Notes: generated from the letters alone by a model not told the origin. 39,508 nt of DNA from an uncultured Rhodospirillales bacterium (GCA_902778645.1 CACYYO010000019.1:1-39508), one strand, 5' to 3'; numbered from the stretch's first letter, positions 1-8,966 are shown. Made by a program: numbers and translations.

Positions 1-860
1 TGTAAGGCGGCATAAAGAATGTTTCCGGTGCGTACAACCTGTCCTTTGGGATTGATTTGTTGTTCATAAATAATTTTAAAGGTGTCGCCTTTGTGAATAT
101 CTTTTCTGAAATTAATGGAGCGGCTAAAAATATTGCTGAAATTGGCAATGATTTTACCGGAGACACCGGCATTACGCATAGAAACAGATAAGGCTCCGTT
201 TATTTTGCCGCTTAAACTATTAACTTCATCGACTAACTCATCTGTTTCTTTGCGCGCAATATAGGTTCCGTCTTCTGTTTTTTCTATGACCAGCCGTTTT
301 GTACTACTTTCCGGTAAAACGAAGGATTCCATGGAGATAAAGTGAGCATCTTCAGAATCGATTAAGATGGAAACATTTACTTTTTGTCCGGCTTTAAGTG
401 CGGCATGATTGTAGTAAGGTTTTGCTTTGGCATAAATTTCATCAACAGATTTTTTATCTAATCCGATACGATTTAAAATACCAGTCAGAGAGTCACCCCT
501 TTGTACGGTATATTCTTTTTCAATGTTTTTACTGAACTTTTTGTTGACCATATCAAACAGAGATTTAACATTTTCTAATGATTCGGTCGGATAAACGGCA
601 TTATATGATTCGTCATTCAATGCGTTTTCCAGCATATTGTAGCTGAGAGAATCAGATTTTGTGATTATGGAGGCGTTAACGTCGTTATGATTTACCAAAG
701 ATAAGATAAATGCCAATACGATAACGGTAATATAACCGATGGTTACAACTTTGCGCTTTTTTTGGTGAAGCATACCAAGATGGTGTTTGCTAAAGTTGTT
801 AAACTCTTTTTGAGCAAACTTACAATATTTTATTATTTGTTCTTTATAGTTACAACTCAT
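1..860 (-). CDS. M23-family murein endopeptidase, N-terminal part (runs off the window)
   Basis: An open frame runs from an ATG at 858-860 on the minus strand to the window edge: 286 codons with no stop. Residues ~38-58 form one hydrophobic segment after a basic stretch (KKRKVV), giving a membrane anchor or uncleaved signal. A LysM/OapA-like segment follows at ~115-165 (YTVQRGDSLTGILNRIGL...), then a beta-rich region ending with FKIIYEQQINPKGQVVRTG, typical of the domain preceding the zinc peptidase domain in MepM/YebA-type enzymes. The catalytic HxxxD and HxH motifs would lie beyond the window, so zinc ligands cannot be checked. Inferred role: cleavage of peptidoglycan cross-links in the periplasm. 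The gene is divergent from tRNA-Asp. The family is fairly sure; the activity is not visible. Confidence 0.8.
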   Translation of the reverse strand, partial: MSCNYKEQIIKYCKFAQKEFNNFSKHHLGMLHQKKRKVVTIGYITVIVLAFILSLVNHNDVNASIITKSDSLSYNMLENALNDESYNAVYPTESLENVKSLFDMVNKKFSKNIEKEYTVQRGDSLTGILNRIGLDKKSVDEIYAKAKPYYNHAALKAGQKVNVSILIDSEDAHFISMESFVLPESSTKRLVIEKTEDGTYIARKETDELVDEVNSLSGKINGALSVSMRNAGVSGKIIANFSNIFSRSINFRKDIHKGDTFKIIYEQQINPKGQVVRTGNILYAAL

Positions 861-997
861 TATTTTCACAGTCTTTTAGGTAAAATGCACAAATTCGAGG
901 GACAATATAGTCCAAAATTCCGCTGATACCAAGTTATTTCTTGCATCAATGTGTATAATAATATACACAAAAAAATAAAAAAAAGGTAAAAAAGTGC

Positions 998-1026
998 TTG
1001 CATTTATAATTTTTGTTGTTTATAAG
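998..1026 (+). promoter_or_regulatory. Promoter of the tRNA-Asp gene
   Basis: TTGCAT (998-1003) and TATAAG (1021-1026) are separated by 17 bp and end 17 bp before the tRNA. The tRNA-Glu gene has a similar arrangement (TTGCTA-17-TAAAAG). The call rests on consensus match and position. Confidence 0.6.
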
Positions 1027-1043
1027 GTTAATCGAACTCCGAT

Positions 1044-1120
1044 GGGGGTGTAGCTCAGTTGGTTAGAGCGCCTGCCTGTCACGCAGGAGGTCGCGAGTTC
1101 GAGCCTCGTCACTCCCGCCA
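1044..1120 (+). tRNA. tRNA-Asp (GTC)
   Basis: A 77-nt cloverleaf with encoded CCA. The acceptor stem GGGGGTG (1044-1050) pairs with CACTCCC (1110-1116) with one G-T wobble. The anticodon stem CCTGC/GCAGG encloses loop CTGTCAC with anticodon GTC, and the T-arm holds GTTCGAG. Its last nine bases (CTCCCGCCA) are repeated at 2629-2637, where they start a second copy of the downstream repeat, so the 3' end behaves like an attachment or duplication boundary. Confidence 0.97.
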
Positions 1121-1162
1121 TTAAAACAAAAATGCGCCTGAAACGGCGCTTTTTTGTTTTAA
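1121..1162 (+). terminator. Rho-independent terminator after tRNA-Asp
   Basis: GCGCC / GGCGC with loop TGAAAC is followed by TTTTTT. The stem is extended outward by TTAAAACAAAAA and its complement. An identical copy lies at 2638-2679 inside the second repeat, where no tRNA precedes it. Confidence 0.85.
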
Positions 1163-1207
1163 AGTCTGAGTGTCTCGGCTCGAAGGAGTGACCGTATGTT
1201 CGCGAGC

Positions 1208-1251
1208 TTAACACTAAAAAATAACCTCAAAATGTTATTTTTTAGTGTTAA
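1208..1251. repeat. Copy-specific hairpin in repeat copy A
   Basis: TTAACACTAAAAAATAAC and its exact complement, separated by 8 nt. The same place in copy B has an unrelated sequence that also forms a perfect hairpin (2733-2759). The flanks on both sides are conserved between copies. Confidence 0.85.
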
Positions 1252-1428
1252 GGCGAAGTTTTTCTGCTGAGTTAGGGAAGTAACAACGACCGCAACGAAT
1301 GCTGAAAAACGAGTGACCGCAGCGACTTAGTTTTGCCATAAAAGGCAAAACTTTGGAGCCAGACCGAGCCTCGTCACTATTACCTAATATATTTTCCTTT
1401 CTTCCTAATAAACTTTTATCAAAAAAAG

Positions 1429-1457
1429 TTGACAAAAATATTTAAGCATGGTAATAT
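1429..1457 (+). promoter_or_regulatory. Promoter of the first cassette gene
   Basis: TTGACA (1429-1434), 17 bp, TAATAT (1452-1457), conserved at 2943-2971 in copy B. The 5' UTR holds an inverted repeat in both copies (TTTTATTTTATA / TATAAAATAAAA around GTTTGGT, about 1478-1509), a possible operator or RNA hairpin ahead of the ribosome-binding site AAAGGATAAGG. Confidence 0.75.
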
Positions 1458-1531
1458 ATAATCATAATTTATTAACCATTTTATTTTATAGTTTGGTTAT
1501 AAAATAAAAACTTTTAGGAAAGGATAAGGAA

Positions 1532-2482
1532 ATGAGAGAGGAAGCATTAAAACATCTACGCGATATGGAAAAGAAAAAAGATAAGAGACAATTCAATTTT
1601 GAAGAAATTGAAAAAATTCATAATTGTTTGCGTGAATGTGTGAAAGCAGATGATGCAAATGAAGCACTAGATCTTTCTGCATCCATTGCAGAAGCTCAGG
1701 TAAAAGGATACGGAACTGATGTTGATTCGCTATTAGATACTATTCTTTATCAGGGTGATTTGAAAGGCGCAGAAGATGCAACCCAAACAGCAACTGATTC
1801 AAAACTTTGGTTAGCCGCAAAGTTTGTTGATTCAGAGCAGTATGATAAATTTGAAAATATGAGTTTTGAACACGTAAATAAGGACTTTTTTGTAGATGAA
1901 GATGAAGACGTAGCAAGCGTAACTGAATATGCTACGGAAGGCATAGATGAGATTTCAAGTGCTATTATGCACAGAGTTAAAACATTAAAAGGGGCGCAAT
2001 ACTTGGTAGATAATGGAAAGATTCAAAGTGAATATTTCACAAATGACTATATGGGGGCACTTAATAACGCGTCTTTGGAACAACTTGAATTTTTTGTAAA
2101 GCAAGGTGCAAATATTAATGCTGGTGCAGCTATAGATATGCCTTATGGTGAACTATCACAAGATTATACTTTACTTGATTTATATACAGAAATGGATACA
2201 CCAGAATCTCTTGAATATATGAAAGAGATTATTAGATTAGGTGGACAACGAATGAATTGTGAATTTATACCTTATTATTTGGACAACCATAATAATATTA
2301 CAAAACTTTATGCTGAAAAATTTCTTCTTTTAAGTCAAAGCGGAATGTTAAACGATCGAGAGAAGCACTCATTAAGAGAAGCGATAAATGGCAGAACAGA
2401 TGAAGAGGCAAAAACACACATTGACACAGCAAAAGATATAATGAAATTAAAAAGAATACAACGCGGTGGTATGGATAAATAA
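1532..2482 (+). CDS. Cassette protein 1, unknown function, ankyrin-like segment
   Basis: A 316-residue soluble, helix-rich, acidic protein without signal peptide or membrane segment; I do not recognise a named family. The N-terminal ~60 residues match the protein at 3046-4041 (pattern LxxLRxMxxK..., then ALDLsAxI), so the two are paralogues. Residues ~160-245 resemble degenerate ankyrin repeats (SLEQLEFFVKQGANINAG, then ESLEYMKEIIRLGGQ). The start is supported by AAAGGATAAGG 3-13 nt upstream and a consensus promoter. The 5' region is shared almost base for base with the paralogue while the coding sequences have diverged strongly. An ankyrin-like protein could bind other proteins, including host proteins, but nothing here shows that. 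Confidence 0.8.
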   Translation: MREEALKHLRDMEKKKDKRQFNFEEIEKIHNCLRECVKADDANEALDLSASIAEAQVKGYGTDVDSLLDTILYQGDLKGAEDATQTATDSKLWLAAKFVDSEQYDKFENMSFEHVNKDFFVDEDEDVASVTEYATEGIDEISSAIMHRVKTLKGAQYLVDNGKIQSEYFTNDYMGALNNASLEQLEFFVKQGANINAGAAIDMPYGELSQDYTLLDLYTEMDTPESLEYMKEIIRLGGQRMNCEFIPYYLDNHNNITKLYAEKFLLLSQSGMLNDREKHSLREAINGRTDEEAKTHIDTAKDIMKLKRIQRGGMDK

Positions 2483-2499
2483 TTAACTCATCTTTCATC

Positions 2500-2537
2500 A
2501 AAAAACGCACTGATTATCAAAATCGGTGCGTTTTTTT
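2500..2537 (+). terminator. Terminator of cassette gene 1
   Basis: AACGCACTGATT pairs with AATCGGTGCGTT (one G-T), followed by seven T. The second cassette gene ends with a different hairpin in an equivalent place (4061-4095). Confidence 0.85.
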
Positions 2538-2637
2538 ATGCTAATTTACTAACCTCCGGAAAATACTTTCGCAGTTCACCAATTTCCATAATTTCAGCAT
2601 AATGCTCATTTCGTAATGTCACTAACAGCTCCCGCCA
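2536..2637 (-). pseudogene. C-terminal remnant of an unknown gene cut by the repeat boundary
   Basis: On the minus strand 34 codons run to a TAA at 2536-2538. The protein-like part is rich in Glu, Leu and Tyr and ends FPEVSKLA. Reading upstream, the frame meets a stop (2638-2640) as soon as it enters the copy of the tRNA 3' end. It therefore looks like the tail of a gene whose upstream part was replaced when repeat copy B was joined at 2629. No family is recognised. It could be a chance open frame; the amino-acid composition argues mildly against that. Confidence 0.35.
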
Positions 2638-2732
2638 TTAAAACAAAAATGCGCCTGAAACGGCGCTTTTTTGTTTTAAAGTCTGAGTGTCTCGGCTCGA
2701 AGGAGTGACCGTATGTTCGCGAGCTGGAGGAG

Positions 2733-2759
2733 AAAAATTAGTCCGGTGGACTAATTTTT
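2733..2759. repeat. Copy-specific hairpin in repeat copy B
   Basis: AAAAATTAGTCC, loop GGT, GGACTAATTTTT: a perfect 12-bp stem occupying the same slot as the unrelated hairpin 1208-1251 of copy A. Confidence 0.85.
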
Positions 2760-2942
2760 AACGACAGGCGAAGTTTTTCTGCTGAGTTAGGGAAGTAACA
2801 ACGACCGCAACGAATGTTGAAAAACGAGTGACCGCAGCGACTTAGTTTTGCCATAAAAGGCAAAACTTTGGAGCCAGACCGAGCCTCGTCACTATTACCT
2901 ATATATTTTCCTTTCTTCCTAATAAACTTTTATTAAAAAAAG

Positions 2943-2971
2943 TTGACAAAAATATTTAGATATGGTAATAT
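2943..2971 (+). promoter_or_regulatory. Promoter of the second cassette gene
   Basis: TTGACA (2943-2948), 17 bp, TAATAT (2966-2971). The bases after the -10 differ from copy A while both hexamers and the spacing are kept, which identifies TAATAT as the -10 element. Confidence 0.75.
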
Positions 2972-3045
2972 CAAATCATAATTTATTAACCATTTTATTT
3001 TATAGTTTGGTTATAAAATAAAAACTTTTAGGAAAGGATAAAACA

Positions 3046-4041
3046 ATGAATCAAAAGGATTTAGAATATTTAAGGACAATGGCAGAAAAAAGTGAAACGG
3101 AAGATTTTTCTGATAAGGAGTTAGAAAAAATTAGTTCTGCTTTACGCACAAACGTAAATGCTAATGATACAACAGAAGCTTTGGATTTGACAGCTCAGAT
3201 TGTTAACGAACAAGCTCAAAGCACAAATATACATGGAGAGAACAGAAATAACAATATGACTTTGGATAAATTGCATAGTTTAGCAAAAGAGGTTATTTAT
3301 TATGGAAAACTATTGGGTGCCAAAGATGCAATCAGAAAGGTAGATGATTTTGACTTTTATATGGATGTTAAAAAGGAAAATGTTACGGATGAAAATGCAA
3401 AGCGCGTAAGCTGGGAGGATGGGCACAGCTTTTTATATGAATCCGTCTTGGCATCAAGTTCTCCTAAAACAATACAAACTATCTTAAATAAAGGGGGAAA
3501 ATTTGTAGCAAGCGATGACCCTTCTTATGAGTTGGTGGATCTTCTACTATATCGTGTTACAGATAATGATCATTTGAAAAACTCTGAAGAAAAAAATGTA
3601 AAGAATGATCTTGAAAATATGATTATCCTTTTAGATAGCGGTCTTGCTGATGTACCTGTAAATCTTGATAAATTATTATCAAATCCTGAATTGTTTGAAA
3701 GATATCCGAACATCATGAAAAAAATGTTTAGTTATGATAAAAATTTATTGGAAAAACTGGAAGATGTAAAAGTCAGAAAGGAAAATAAGGAGCAAAATAG
3801 GGATTATCTGCAAGATAAATTGGAAAAAGTTAGAAAGGCTCTCCAAAAATCACAACGTCGACCGAGAAAAGGGGATGAGAGAAAGAAGTTAACTCGAAAT
3901 TATAGGATGGGTGAAACGGGAGAGGTTACCAGAAAGAATCTTTCTGAAAATAATAGACCTTCAAAAGAGGAAATAGAATATGGAACCCAAATTCAAACAG
4001 AAGTTGCGAAAAAAGTGATGAAAGAACGTAGAGGCAGATAA
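3046..4041 (+). CDS. Cassette protein 2, paralogue of cassette protein 1
   Basis: A 331-residue soluble protein of unknown function. Residues 1-55 align with the N-terminus of the protein at 1532-2482 (LxxLRxMAEK, LEKISSALR, TEALDLTAQI). A short ankyrin-like stretch lies at ~143-160 (PKTIQTILNKGGKFVA) and again near 200 (MIILLDSGLADVPV). Unlike its paralogue, the C-terminal ~90 residues are strongly basic and coiled-coil-like, so the C-termini may have different partners. The ribosome-binding site AAAGGATAAA and the whole leader are shared with copy A. It is the last unit of the tandem; no third repeat follows. Confidence 0.8.
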   Translation: MNQKDLEYLRTMAEKSETEDFSDKELEKISSALRTNVNANDTTEALDLTAQIVNEQAQSTNIHGENRNNNMTLDKLHSLAKEVIYYGKLLGAKDAIRKVDDFDFYMDVKKENVTDENAKRVSWEDGHSFLYESVLASSSPKTIQTILNKGGKFVASDDPSYELVDLLLYRVTDNDHLKNSEEKNVKNDLENMIILLDSGLADVPVNLDKLLSNPELFERYPNIMKKMFSYDKNLLEKLEDVKVRKENKEQNRDYLQDKLEKVRKALQKSQRRPRKGDERKKLTRNYRMGETGEVTRKNLSENNRPSKEEIEYGTQIQTEVAKKVMKERRGR

Positions 4042-4060
4042 CTCAACCTTATTTTATTTC

Positions 4061-4095
4061 AACCGCACCGAAAATCTAGTCGGTGCGGTTTTTTT
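4061..4095 (+). terminator. Terminator of cassette gene 2
   Basis: AACCGCACCGA / TCGGTGCGGTT, 11-bp stem, 8-nt loop, followed by a T-run. Confidence 0.9.
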
Positions 4096-4157
4096 GTATT
4101 TGCTAATGATTTATTCATTTTTTATGCGTATATTACTCATAACAGGGAGGTGATGTT

Positions 4158-4538
4158 ATGGCTCAATATACGAAACATTCTGCTGTCGTCAATAAAATCA
4201 GAGCTATTGTCAGATTGACAGGACGAGCTCTTCGCCATGCGCGTCGAAGCGATATTTCTGCTGATTTTGCGCGTAAAATCCAAAAATCGGCTTATGATGT
4301 CAGTCATAAAGCCAAAGAGGAAACTTACACGCCTCCCTATAAATCTATTGCCAAACAATTGCAGGTGCATGATTCCCACATTTATATGGCTGCCGTTTAT
4401 AATTTGGTTGAAATTGCCAAGCAACAGGCGCGTTATCGTGACGATATTATCAAAATTTTATCGCAGCAATTGAAAGAGGCAGTTTTGCCTCCGGAAAGTC
4501 ACGATTATCTGGAGCAAAAATTAGCTAAGTTTTTATAA
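4158..4538 (+). CDS. Small basic helical protein, unknown function
   Basis: 126 residues, predicted all-helical, with a basic N-terminal half (KHSAVVNKIRAIVRLTGRALRHARRSD) and a more acidic C-terminus. There is no signal peptide, Cys cluster or recognisable motif. The start is chosen because a strong ribosome-binding site (GGGAGGTGAT) ends 3 nt before the ATG. It stands alone between the cassette genes and the convergent efflux operon. The size and charge would suit a nucleic-acid-binding or regulatory protein, but that is only a guess. Confidence 0.75.
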   Translation: MAQYTKHSAVVNKIRAIVRLTGRALRHARRSDISADFARKIQKSAYDVSHKAKEETYTPPYKSIAKQLQVHDSHIYMAAVYNLVEIAKQQARYRDDIIKILSQQLKEAVLPPESHDYLEQKLAKFL

Positions 4539-4568
4539 AAAGGCTCTTTGATACAAAAAAAAGCCGAG

Positions 4569-4600
4569 ATAACCACGAAAATCACAGATTTTCTCGTTAT
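4569..4600. other. Hairpin downstream of the small basic protein gene
   Basis: ATAACCACGAAAATC and GATTTTCTCGTTAT pair with one bulge around the loop ACA. No T-run follows, so terminator function is unproven. Confidence 0.4.
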
Positions 4601-4646
4601 GACAGTCTTATTTAACAACACTTTTCTTTAATTAAGTATATAAAAT

Positions 4647-4673
4647 AAAGCCTCTCGTTTGAGAGGCTTTTCT
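4647..4673. terminator. Bidirectional terminator at the end of the efflux operon
   Basis: AAAGCCTCTC, loop GTTT, GAGAGGCTTT with A/T tracts on both sides, immediately after the RND pump stop codon on the minus strand. Confidence 0.85.
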
Positions 4674-4674
4674 A

Positions 4675-7600
4675 TTATAAATGTTGTTGGGTTTGTTCCT
4701 GGTGGCTTTTCTTCCATTTGCCGGTTTTTTCCGATAATGTTTGGAATAGGATATAGAGCAAAGGAATAACCAGCAAACCAAATCCGGTACCGATTAACAT
4801 TCCGTAGAATACCGGTACGCCGATAGCCACACGACTTGAGGCGCCGGCTCCGGTGGCGACAACCATCGGGAATACACCGAGAATGAATGTGAAAGCGGTC
4901 ATCAGCACAGCACGGAAACGTTCTCTGGTTCCGGTCATTGCGGCTTCAACAATGCTGGCGCCTTTCTCCCGTTCTTCCTTGGAGAACTCAACAACCAGAA
5001 TAGCATTTTTAGCTGCTAAGCCGACTAATAAAATTAAACCCAGTTGCGCATAAATACTCAATGGTAAAGCGGTGACGAATAGTCCACCCAAAGCCCCGAG
5101 CATTGCGACCGTTACAGAGGTTAACACCGGAAGCGGGGTGACCCAGCTTTCGTATTGAGCAACCAAGAAAAGATAGGCAAAGGTGAAGGCGAGCATAATC
5201 AAATAACCGATTTGTCCCTGATTGGCTTTTTCCTGATAACTCATGCTTGACCATTCATAGCTGAAGCCTTGAGGTAATTTCTTGGATAATTTTTCCAAAG
5301 CGCTCATGGCTTGACCGGTACTGACAGCCGGGCTTTGAACGGCTGTAATGGTTGCACTCGGGTATTGGTTATAACGTTCTACAACACGCGGAGATAAAAC
5401 TTTGCGCATTTTAATCATAGAGCCGAGAGGAACCATCTCGCCCAGATTATTTTGAACATGCAGATTTTCGATACTCCGCAAATCCTTACGATACGGCCAG
5501 TCTGCCTGCATCATAACTTTATTTACCTGTGTTCCAAAGTTAACATCGTTGATGTAGCTTGAGCCGAGGTAATTTTGTAGAACCGCAAAAATATTTCCAA
5601 CCGGAACTTTCATTGATTCGGCTTTGGCTCTGTCGATATCAATATAGATATTCGGGGTGGAAGCTGTATAGGTAGAGTAGGCATATGATGTCTCAGGAGC
5701 CATATTAATCATCCCCAAGGCCTGTTGCAGCGCAGCCTCGATTTTCTTCGGGTCATCCGTATCCAAAGATTGTAAACGGTAATCCATACCGCCGCTCATG
5801 CCTAAGCCCATAATTGCCGGTGGCTCAAACATTTGAATGTTGGCTTCAGGCATGGCTTGAACTTTTGCACGAAGGCGGTTCATGATATTGGTTGAATACA
5901 GGTAGTCGCCTTTACGCTTGCTCCAAGTGTCAAGTGTGATAATGGCCATACCGACGTTTTCTCCGGAACCGCCGATCATTGAGACACCATAGACGGCTAA
6001 AATGTCTTTGACACCTTTTTCTGATTTGGCGATATCATAAATCTTATCAATTACTTTTTGGGTACGCTCACGAGATGCCCCTTCAGGGAGTTGGACATTC
6101 GCAAAAATAACGCCTTGGTCTTCATTCGGGATAAATGAGGTTTGACTGATTTTTAGGAATCCCCAGTTTGCCAGCACCAATAGCCCTAAAATTAAGGCAA
6201 TAACACTGACTTTTCGTCCGACAACAGCAACAATATAGACGTAGGTGTTACGATACTTGTTCAGCAGTGTATTGAACCAGAACAAAGGACCTGAGGTAAT
6301 CGGCTTGAGCGGTCTCAACAAAATAGAGCATAAGGCCGGAGAAAGTGTTAATGCATTTAAGGAAGAAAATGCAACGGCGGTTGAAATTGAAATTGCAAAT
6401 TGCTGATAAATTTTACCGGTAATACCACCGATGAAACCAATCGGAACGAAGATGGCGAGCAAAACCAATGTGGTTGCAATAATGGCACTTGAGACTTGTT
6501 CCATGGCCTTAATGGTCGCATGTTTCGGGTCAAGATTTTCATTTTCCATCAGGAACAGAACACGTTCAACAACCACAATCGCGTCATCTACGACCAGACC
6601 AATCGCTAAGACTAAACCGAATAATGTTAACATGTTTAAGCTGTATCCGAGAGCTAACATCACGGCAAAGGTGGCAAATAACGACACCGGAATGGTGAGT
6701 GACGGAATTAAGGTTGAGCGCCAATCCTGTAAGAAGACGTAACAAACTAAAATAACCAGCAACAATGTCAAAACCAGCGTAAAGACGACTTCTTCAATAG
6801 ACGCCTCAATATATTCGGTGGAATCGTAACCAATTTTATAAGTGATATCCTCAGGGAATTTTTCAGCCAAGCGATCCATCTCTTTTTTGAGGCGTTCCAT
6901 CGTATCCAAAGCGTTGGCACCGGAGAGCAGGTTGATTGCAATTGCGACGTTGGTTTGAGCGTTAAAGGTCGCATTGGTTTGATAACTTTCTTGTCCAATC
7001 TCGACACGAGAAATATCTTTGAGGCGAACCAGACCGCCTTGCTCTGCCGTGCGCACAATGATGTTTTCAAAATCTTCTTTGGTATTCAAACGCCCTTGTG
7101 TTTGAAGTGTGTAAACAAGTTGTTGTGTGCCGTCACCGGGCATGGCGCCGACTTTACCGAGTGAGGGTTGGTAGTTTTGGCTTTGAATTGCGGCGGCAAT
7201 GGTGTTAATCGGAATATTTAAGGCTGTAATTTTGTCCGCATCTAACCAGACACGCATCGATAGTTTCGGTGAATAGACGTTAACCTCACCAACACCTTTG
7301 ACACGGCTAATCGGGTTTTTGATGTTGTTTTGTACGTAGTTACTGAGTTGTTGGCCGTCGTATGTTCCGTTAGGAGAACTGACGGTGATAAATCCTAAAA
7401 TATTAGAGGAACGGGTTTTGACGGTTAAGCCTTGGCGTGTAACGTCTGTCGGTAATTTAGATTGTGCTTGTTGAATGCGGTTTTGGACTTTAACCTGCGC
7501 CATATCCGGATCAATACCGACTTGGAACGTAACCGTCAAAGAATAACGAGAATCTTCGGAAGAAGAGTTCATGTAGAGCATGTTTTCAATACCGTTGATT

Positions 7601-7806
7601 TCTTCTTCCAACGGGATACCGACTGTTTTGGCAATAACTTCAGCACTGGCGCCGGGGTAGGTGGCAGAGACAACAACTTCCGGCGGCGTAATTTCAGGGT
7701 ACAAAGAAATCGGCAACGAGAAAACAGAAATAACACCGGCAAGGGTCAATACCAGAGAAATGACCATTGCAAAGCGCGGACGTTCAATAAAAATTCTTGA
7801 AAACAT
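4675..7806 (-). CDS. RND multidrug efflux pump, AcrB/MexB type (HAE1)
   Basis: 1043 residues, close to AcrB (1049), with the usual two-fold layout: TM1 near the N-terminus, a large periplasmic porter loop, TM2-TM7, a second loop and TM8-TM12. TM4 carries the proton-relay pair in [13 protein letters not shown] (about residue 407) and TM10 the lysine in [17 protein letters not shown]. The N-terminus [18 protein letters not shown] is typical of the family. The start ATG overlaps the stop of the membrane-fusion gene by one base (TAATG), indicating translational coupling. The pump would take substrates from the periplasm or inner-membrane outer leaflet using proton influx. No TolC-like outer-membrane partner is in the operon. 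Substrate range cannot be read from the sequence. Confidence 0.96.
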   Translation of the reverse strand: MFSRIFIERPRFAMVISLVLTLAGVISVFSLPISLYPEITPPEVVVSATYPGASAEVIAKTVGIPLEEEINGIENMLYMNSSSEDSRYSLTVTFQVGIDPDMAQVKVQNRIQQAQSKLPTDVTRQGLTVKTRSSNILGFITVSSPNGTYDGQQLSNYVQNNIKNPISRVKGVGEVNVYSPKLSMRVWLDADKITALNIPINTIAAAIQSQNYQPSLGKVGAMPGDGTQQLVYTLQTQGRLNTKEDFENIIVRTAEQGGLVRLKDISRVEIGQESYQTNATFNAQTNVAIAINLLSGANALDTMERLKKEMDRLAEKFPEDITYKIGYDSTEYIEASIEEVVFTLVLTLLLVILVCYVFLQDWRSTLIPSLTIPVSLFATFAVMLALGYSLNMLTLFGLVLAIGLVVDDAIVVVERVLFLMENENLDPKHATIKAMEQVSSAIIATTLVLLAIFVPIGFIGGITGKIYQQFAISISTAVAFSSLNALTLSPALCSILLRPLKPITSGPLFWFNTLLNKYRNTYVYIVAVVGRKVSVIALILGLLVLANWGFLKISQTSFIPNEDQGVIFANVQLPEGASRERTQKVIDKIYDIAKSEKGVKDILAVYGVSMIGGSGENVGMAIITLDTWSKRKGDYLYSTNIMNRLRAKVQAMPEANIQMFEPPAIMGLGMSGGMDYRLQSLDTDDPKKIEAALQQALGMINMAPETSYAYSTYTASTPNIYIDIDRAKAESMKVPVGNIFAVLQNYLGSSYINDVNFGTQVNKVMMQADWPYRKDLRSIENLHVQNNLGEMVPLGSMIKMRKVLSPRVVERYNQYPSATITAVQSPAVSTGQAMSALEKLSKKLPQGFSYEWSSMSYQEKANQGQIGYLIMLAFTFAYLFLVAQYESWVTPLPVLTSVTVAMLGALGGLFVTALPLSIYAQLGLILLVGLAAKNAILVVEFSKEEREKGASIVEAAMTGTRERFRAVLMTAFTFILGVFPMVVATGAGASSRVAIGVPVFYGMLIGTGFGLLVIPLLYILFQTLSEKTGKWKKSHQEQTQQHL

Positions 7807-8966
7807 TAGTTATTTCCTTCTGCTAAAACAGGTGTTGCTTTGACTTGTTGGCCGTTTTGTACTTTGTTTATGCCCTGGACAACGACGTTTTCACCGGCTT
7901 TTAAGCCTTGTTTGACAATTTGTTTGTCTCCGGCAACATCCCCTAAAACAACACGGCGTTGCTCGGCAATGTTATCCTCTCCGACAACAACAACGTAGTT
8001 GCCTTGCGCATCTTGGGCAATGGCTGTTTGCGGAATGATAACGGCATCAATCGGGTCACTGGTGCTTAACAGAACCTGGACATAGTTGCCGGGCGTTAAC
8101 AAGCGTTTGCTGTTATCATATTCATCATAGACTGCAATGGTGGCGGTGTCGGTATTGACTTCATTATCGGCGAAGCGGCTTTGCGGTTTGAGCGAAATTT
8201 TCTCGCCGTTCGGCAGAATGATTTCACTATCCATAAAAGCATTGGCCTGGCCGTCACCGGCATGTTGGCGGACATCTACAAAGTCCTTATCGTTCACGGA
8301 ATAGACAATGCGAATAGGGTTGGTCTGGACAATACGAGCCAGCGTCTGCGAAGAAGCGGTAACGTAGTTGCCTTCAGTAACGAGCGCTTTGCCGATGTAG
8401 CCGCTGATTGGGGCTTTGATGGTTGTGTAACCGACGTTGATTTTGGCTAAATCCAGATTTGCCTGAGCTTGTTTGACGGCAGCTTGGGCAGATGCCAAGT
8501 TATTGCGTGCCGTGTCAACAGCCGCTTCGGAAGCATATTTTTGCTTGTTAAGAGATATCTGACGTTTATAATCTTTTTCAACTTTTACCAAATTGGCTTT
8601 GGCTTTGGCAAGGTCGGCTTCGGCAAGAGACAAGTTTGCCATATAGCGTTGTTGCTCAATAATAAACAGAACATCTCCTTCCTGAACAAAAGAGCCCTCT
8701 TTAAATAAAACTTTTTCAACGTATCCGGTAATTTGCGGGCGTAAATCGACACTCTTAATTGCCTCAACATGACCGATAAAATCTTTACGCGGAGCAACAT
8801 TTTCCTCAACGGCTTTGTCGGTGACAACATAAGGTGTTCCACCTCCCATCATGGCCATCATATTTGCTTGTGGTGTGAGGCGACCTTTCAGGTACCAACC
8901 GGCAGCACCACACATGAGAAAAATTGCTAAATTTTTAAGAATAGTTCTTTTCTGAACGACCATCAT
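7806..8966 (-). CDS. RND efflux periplasmic adaptor (membrane-fusion protein, AcrA/MexA type)
   Basis: 386 residues. An N-terminal hydrophobic helix (~12-24) anchors it; there is no proper lipobox, so it is probably not lipidated, unlike AcrA. The first biotinyl-lipoyl half follows at ~65-95 ([19 protein letters not shown]), then the alpha-helical hairpin rich in Ala, Lys and Gln at ~105-170, the second lipoyl half ([20 protein letters not shown]) and the beta-barrel and membrane-proximal domains. It would link the pump to an outer-membrane channel. The gene lies 3 bp after the tetR-family gene and overlaps the pump gene, so the three form one operon. Confidence 0.95.
   Translation of the reverse strand: MMVVQKRTILKNLAIFLMCGAAGWYLKGRLTPQANMMAMMGGGTPYVVTDKAVEENVAPRKDFIGHVEAIKSVDLRPQITGYVEKVLFKEGSFVQEGDVLFIIEQQRYMANLSLAEADLAKAKANLVKVEKDYKRQISLNKQKYASEAAVDTARNNLASAQAAVKQAQANLDLAKINVGYTTIKAPISGYIGKALVTEGNYVTASSQTLARIVQTNPIRIVYSVNDKDFVDVRQHAGDGQANAFMDSEIILPNGEKISLKPQSRFADNEVNTDTATIAVYDEYDNSKRLLTPGNYVQVLLSTSDPIDAVIIPQTAIAQDAQGNYVVVVGEDNIAEQRRVVLGDVAGDKQIVKQGLKAGENVVVQGINKVQNGQQVKATPVLAEGNN

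Larger units (their letters stand above)
1112..1527 (+). repeat. tRNA-Asp-anchored repeat, copy A
   Basis: About 415 bp nearly identical to 2629-3041. In order it holds: the tRNA 3' end, the terminator, an inverted imperfect copy of the tRNA T-arm/3' end (1169-1190), a copy-specific hairpin (1208-1251, 18-bp stem), a conserved block with a second hairpin (1329-1351), a direct copy of a tRNA-Asp fragment GAGCCTCGTCACT (1366-1378), then promoter, 5' UTR and ribosome-binding site of the next gene. The copies differ by a few substitutions and by complete replacement of the copy-specific hairpin. The open frames on the opposite strand here are translations of tRNA-derived sequence. Apart from these elements I see no gene between 1121 and 1531. 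Confidence 0.9.
2629..3041 (+). repeat. tRNA-Asp-anchored repeat, copy B
   Basis: Near-identical to 1112-1527 but preceded by only the last nine bases of tRNA-Asp, not a tRNA gene. The conserved order is terminator, inverted tRNA-like segment, swapped hairpin (2733-2759), conserved block, tRNA fragment (2881-2893), promoter and 5' UTR. The offset to copy A starts at 1517 and drifts by 2-3 bases owing to small length differences. The gap 2483-3045 holds this repeat, a terminator and the remnant at 2536-2637, and no other gene that I can see. Confidence 0.9.

Noticed and set aside
1020-1214. 64-residue open frame on the minus strand across tRNA-Asp
   Set aside because: It is the antisense translation of the tRNA (a common artefact) and its terminator; no ribosome-binding site, and the same reading appears in the repeat copy.
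1366-1378. Possible second tRNA-Asp gene in the repeats (also 2881-2893)
   Set aside because: Only a 13-base T-arm/acceptor fragment is present; no D-arm or anticodon arm can be formed nearby.
1235-1435. 66-residue minus-strand frame in repeat copy A
   Set aside because: It lies in the structured non-coding repeat. Copy B is nearly identical in sequence over most of it but lacks the first part because the hairpin is replaced, so a protein is unlikely.
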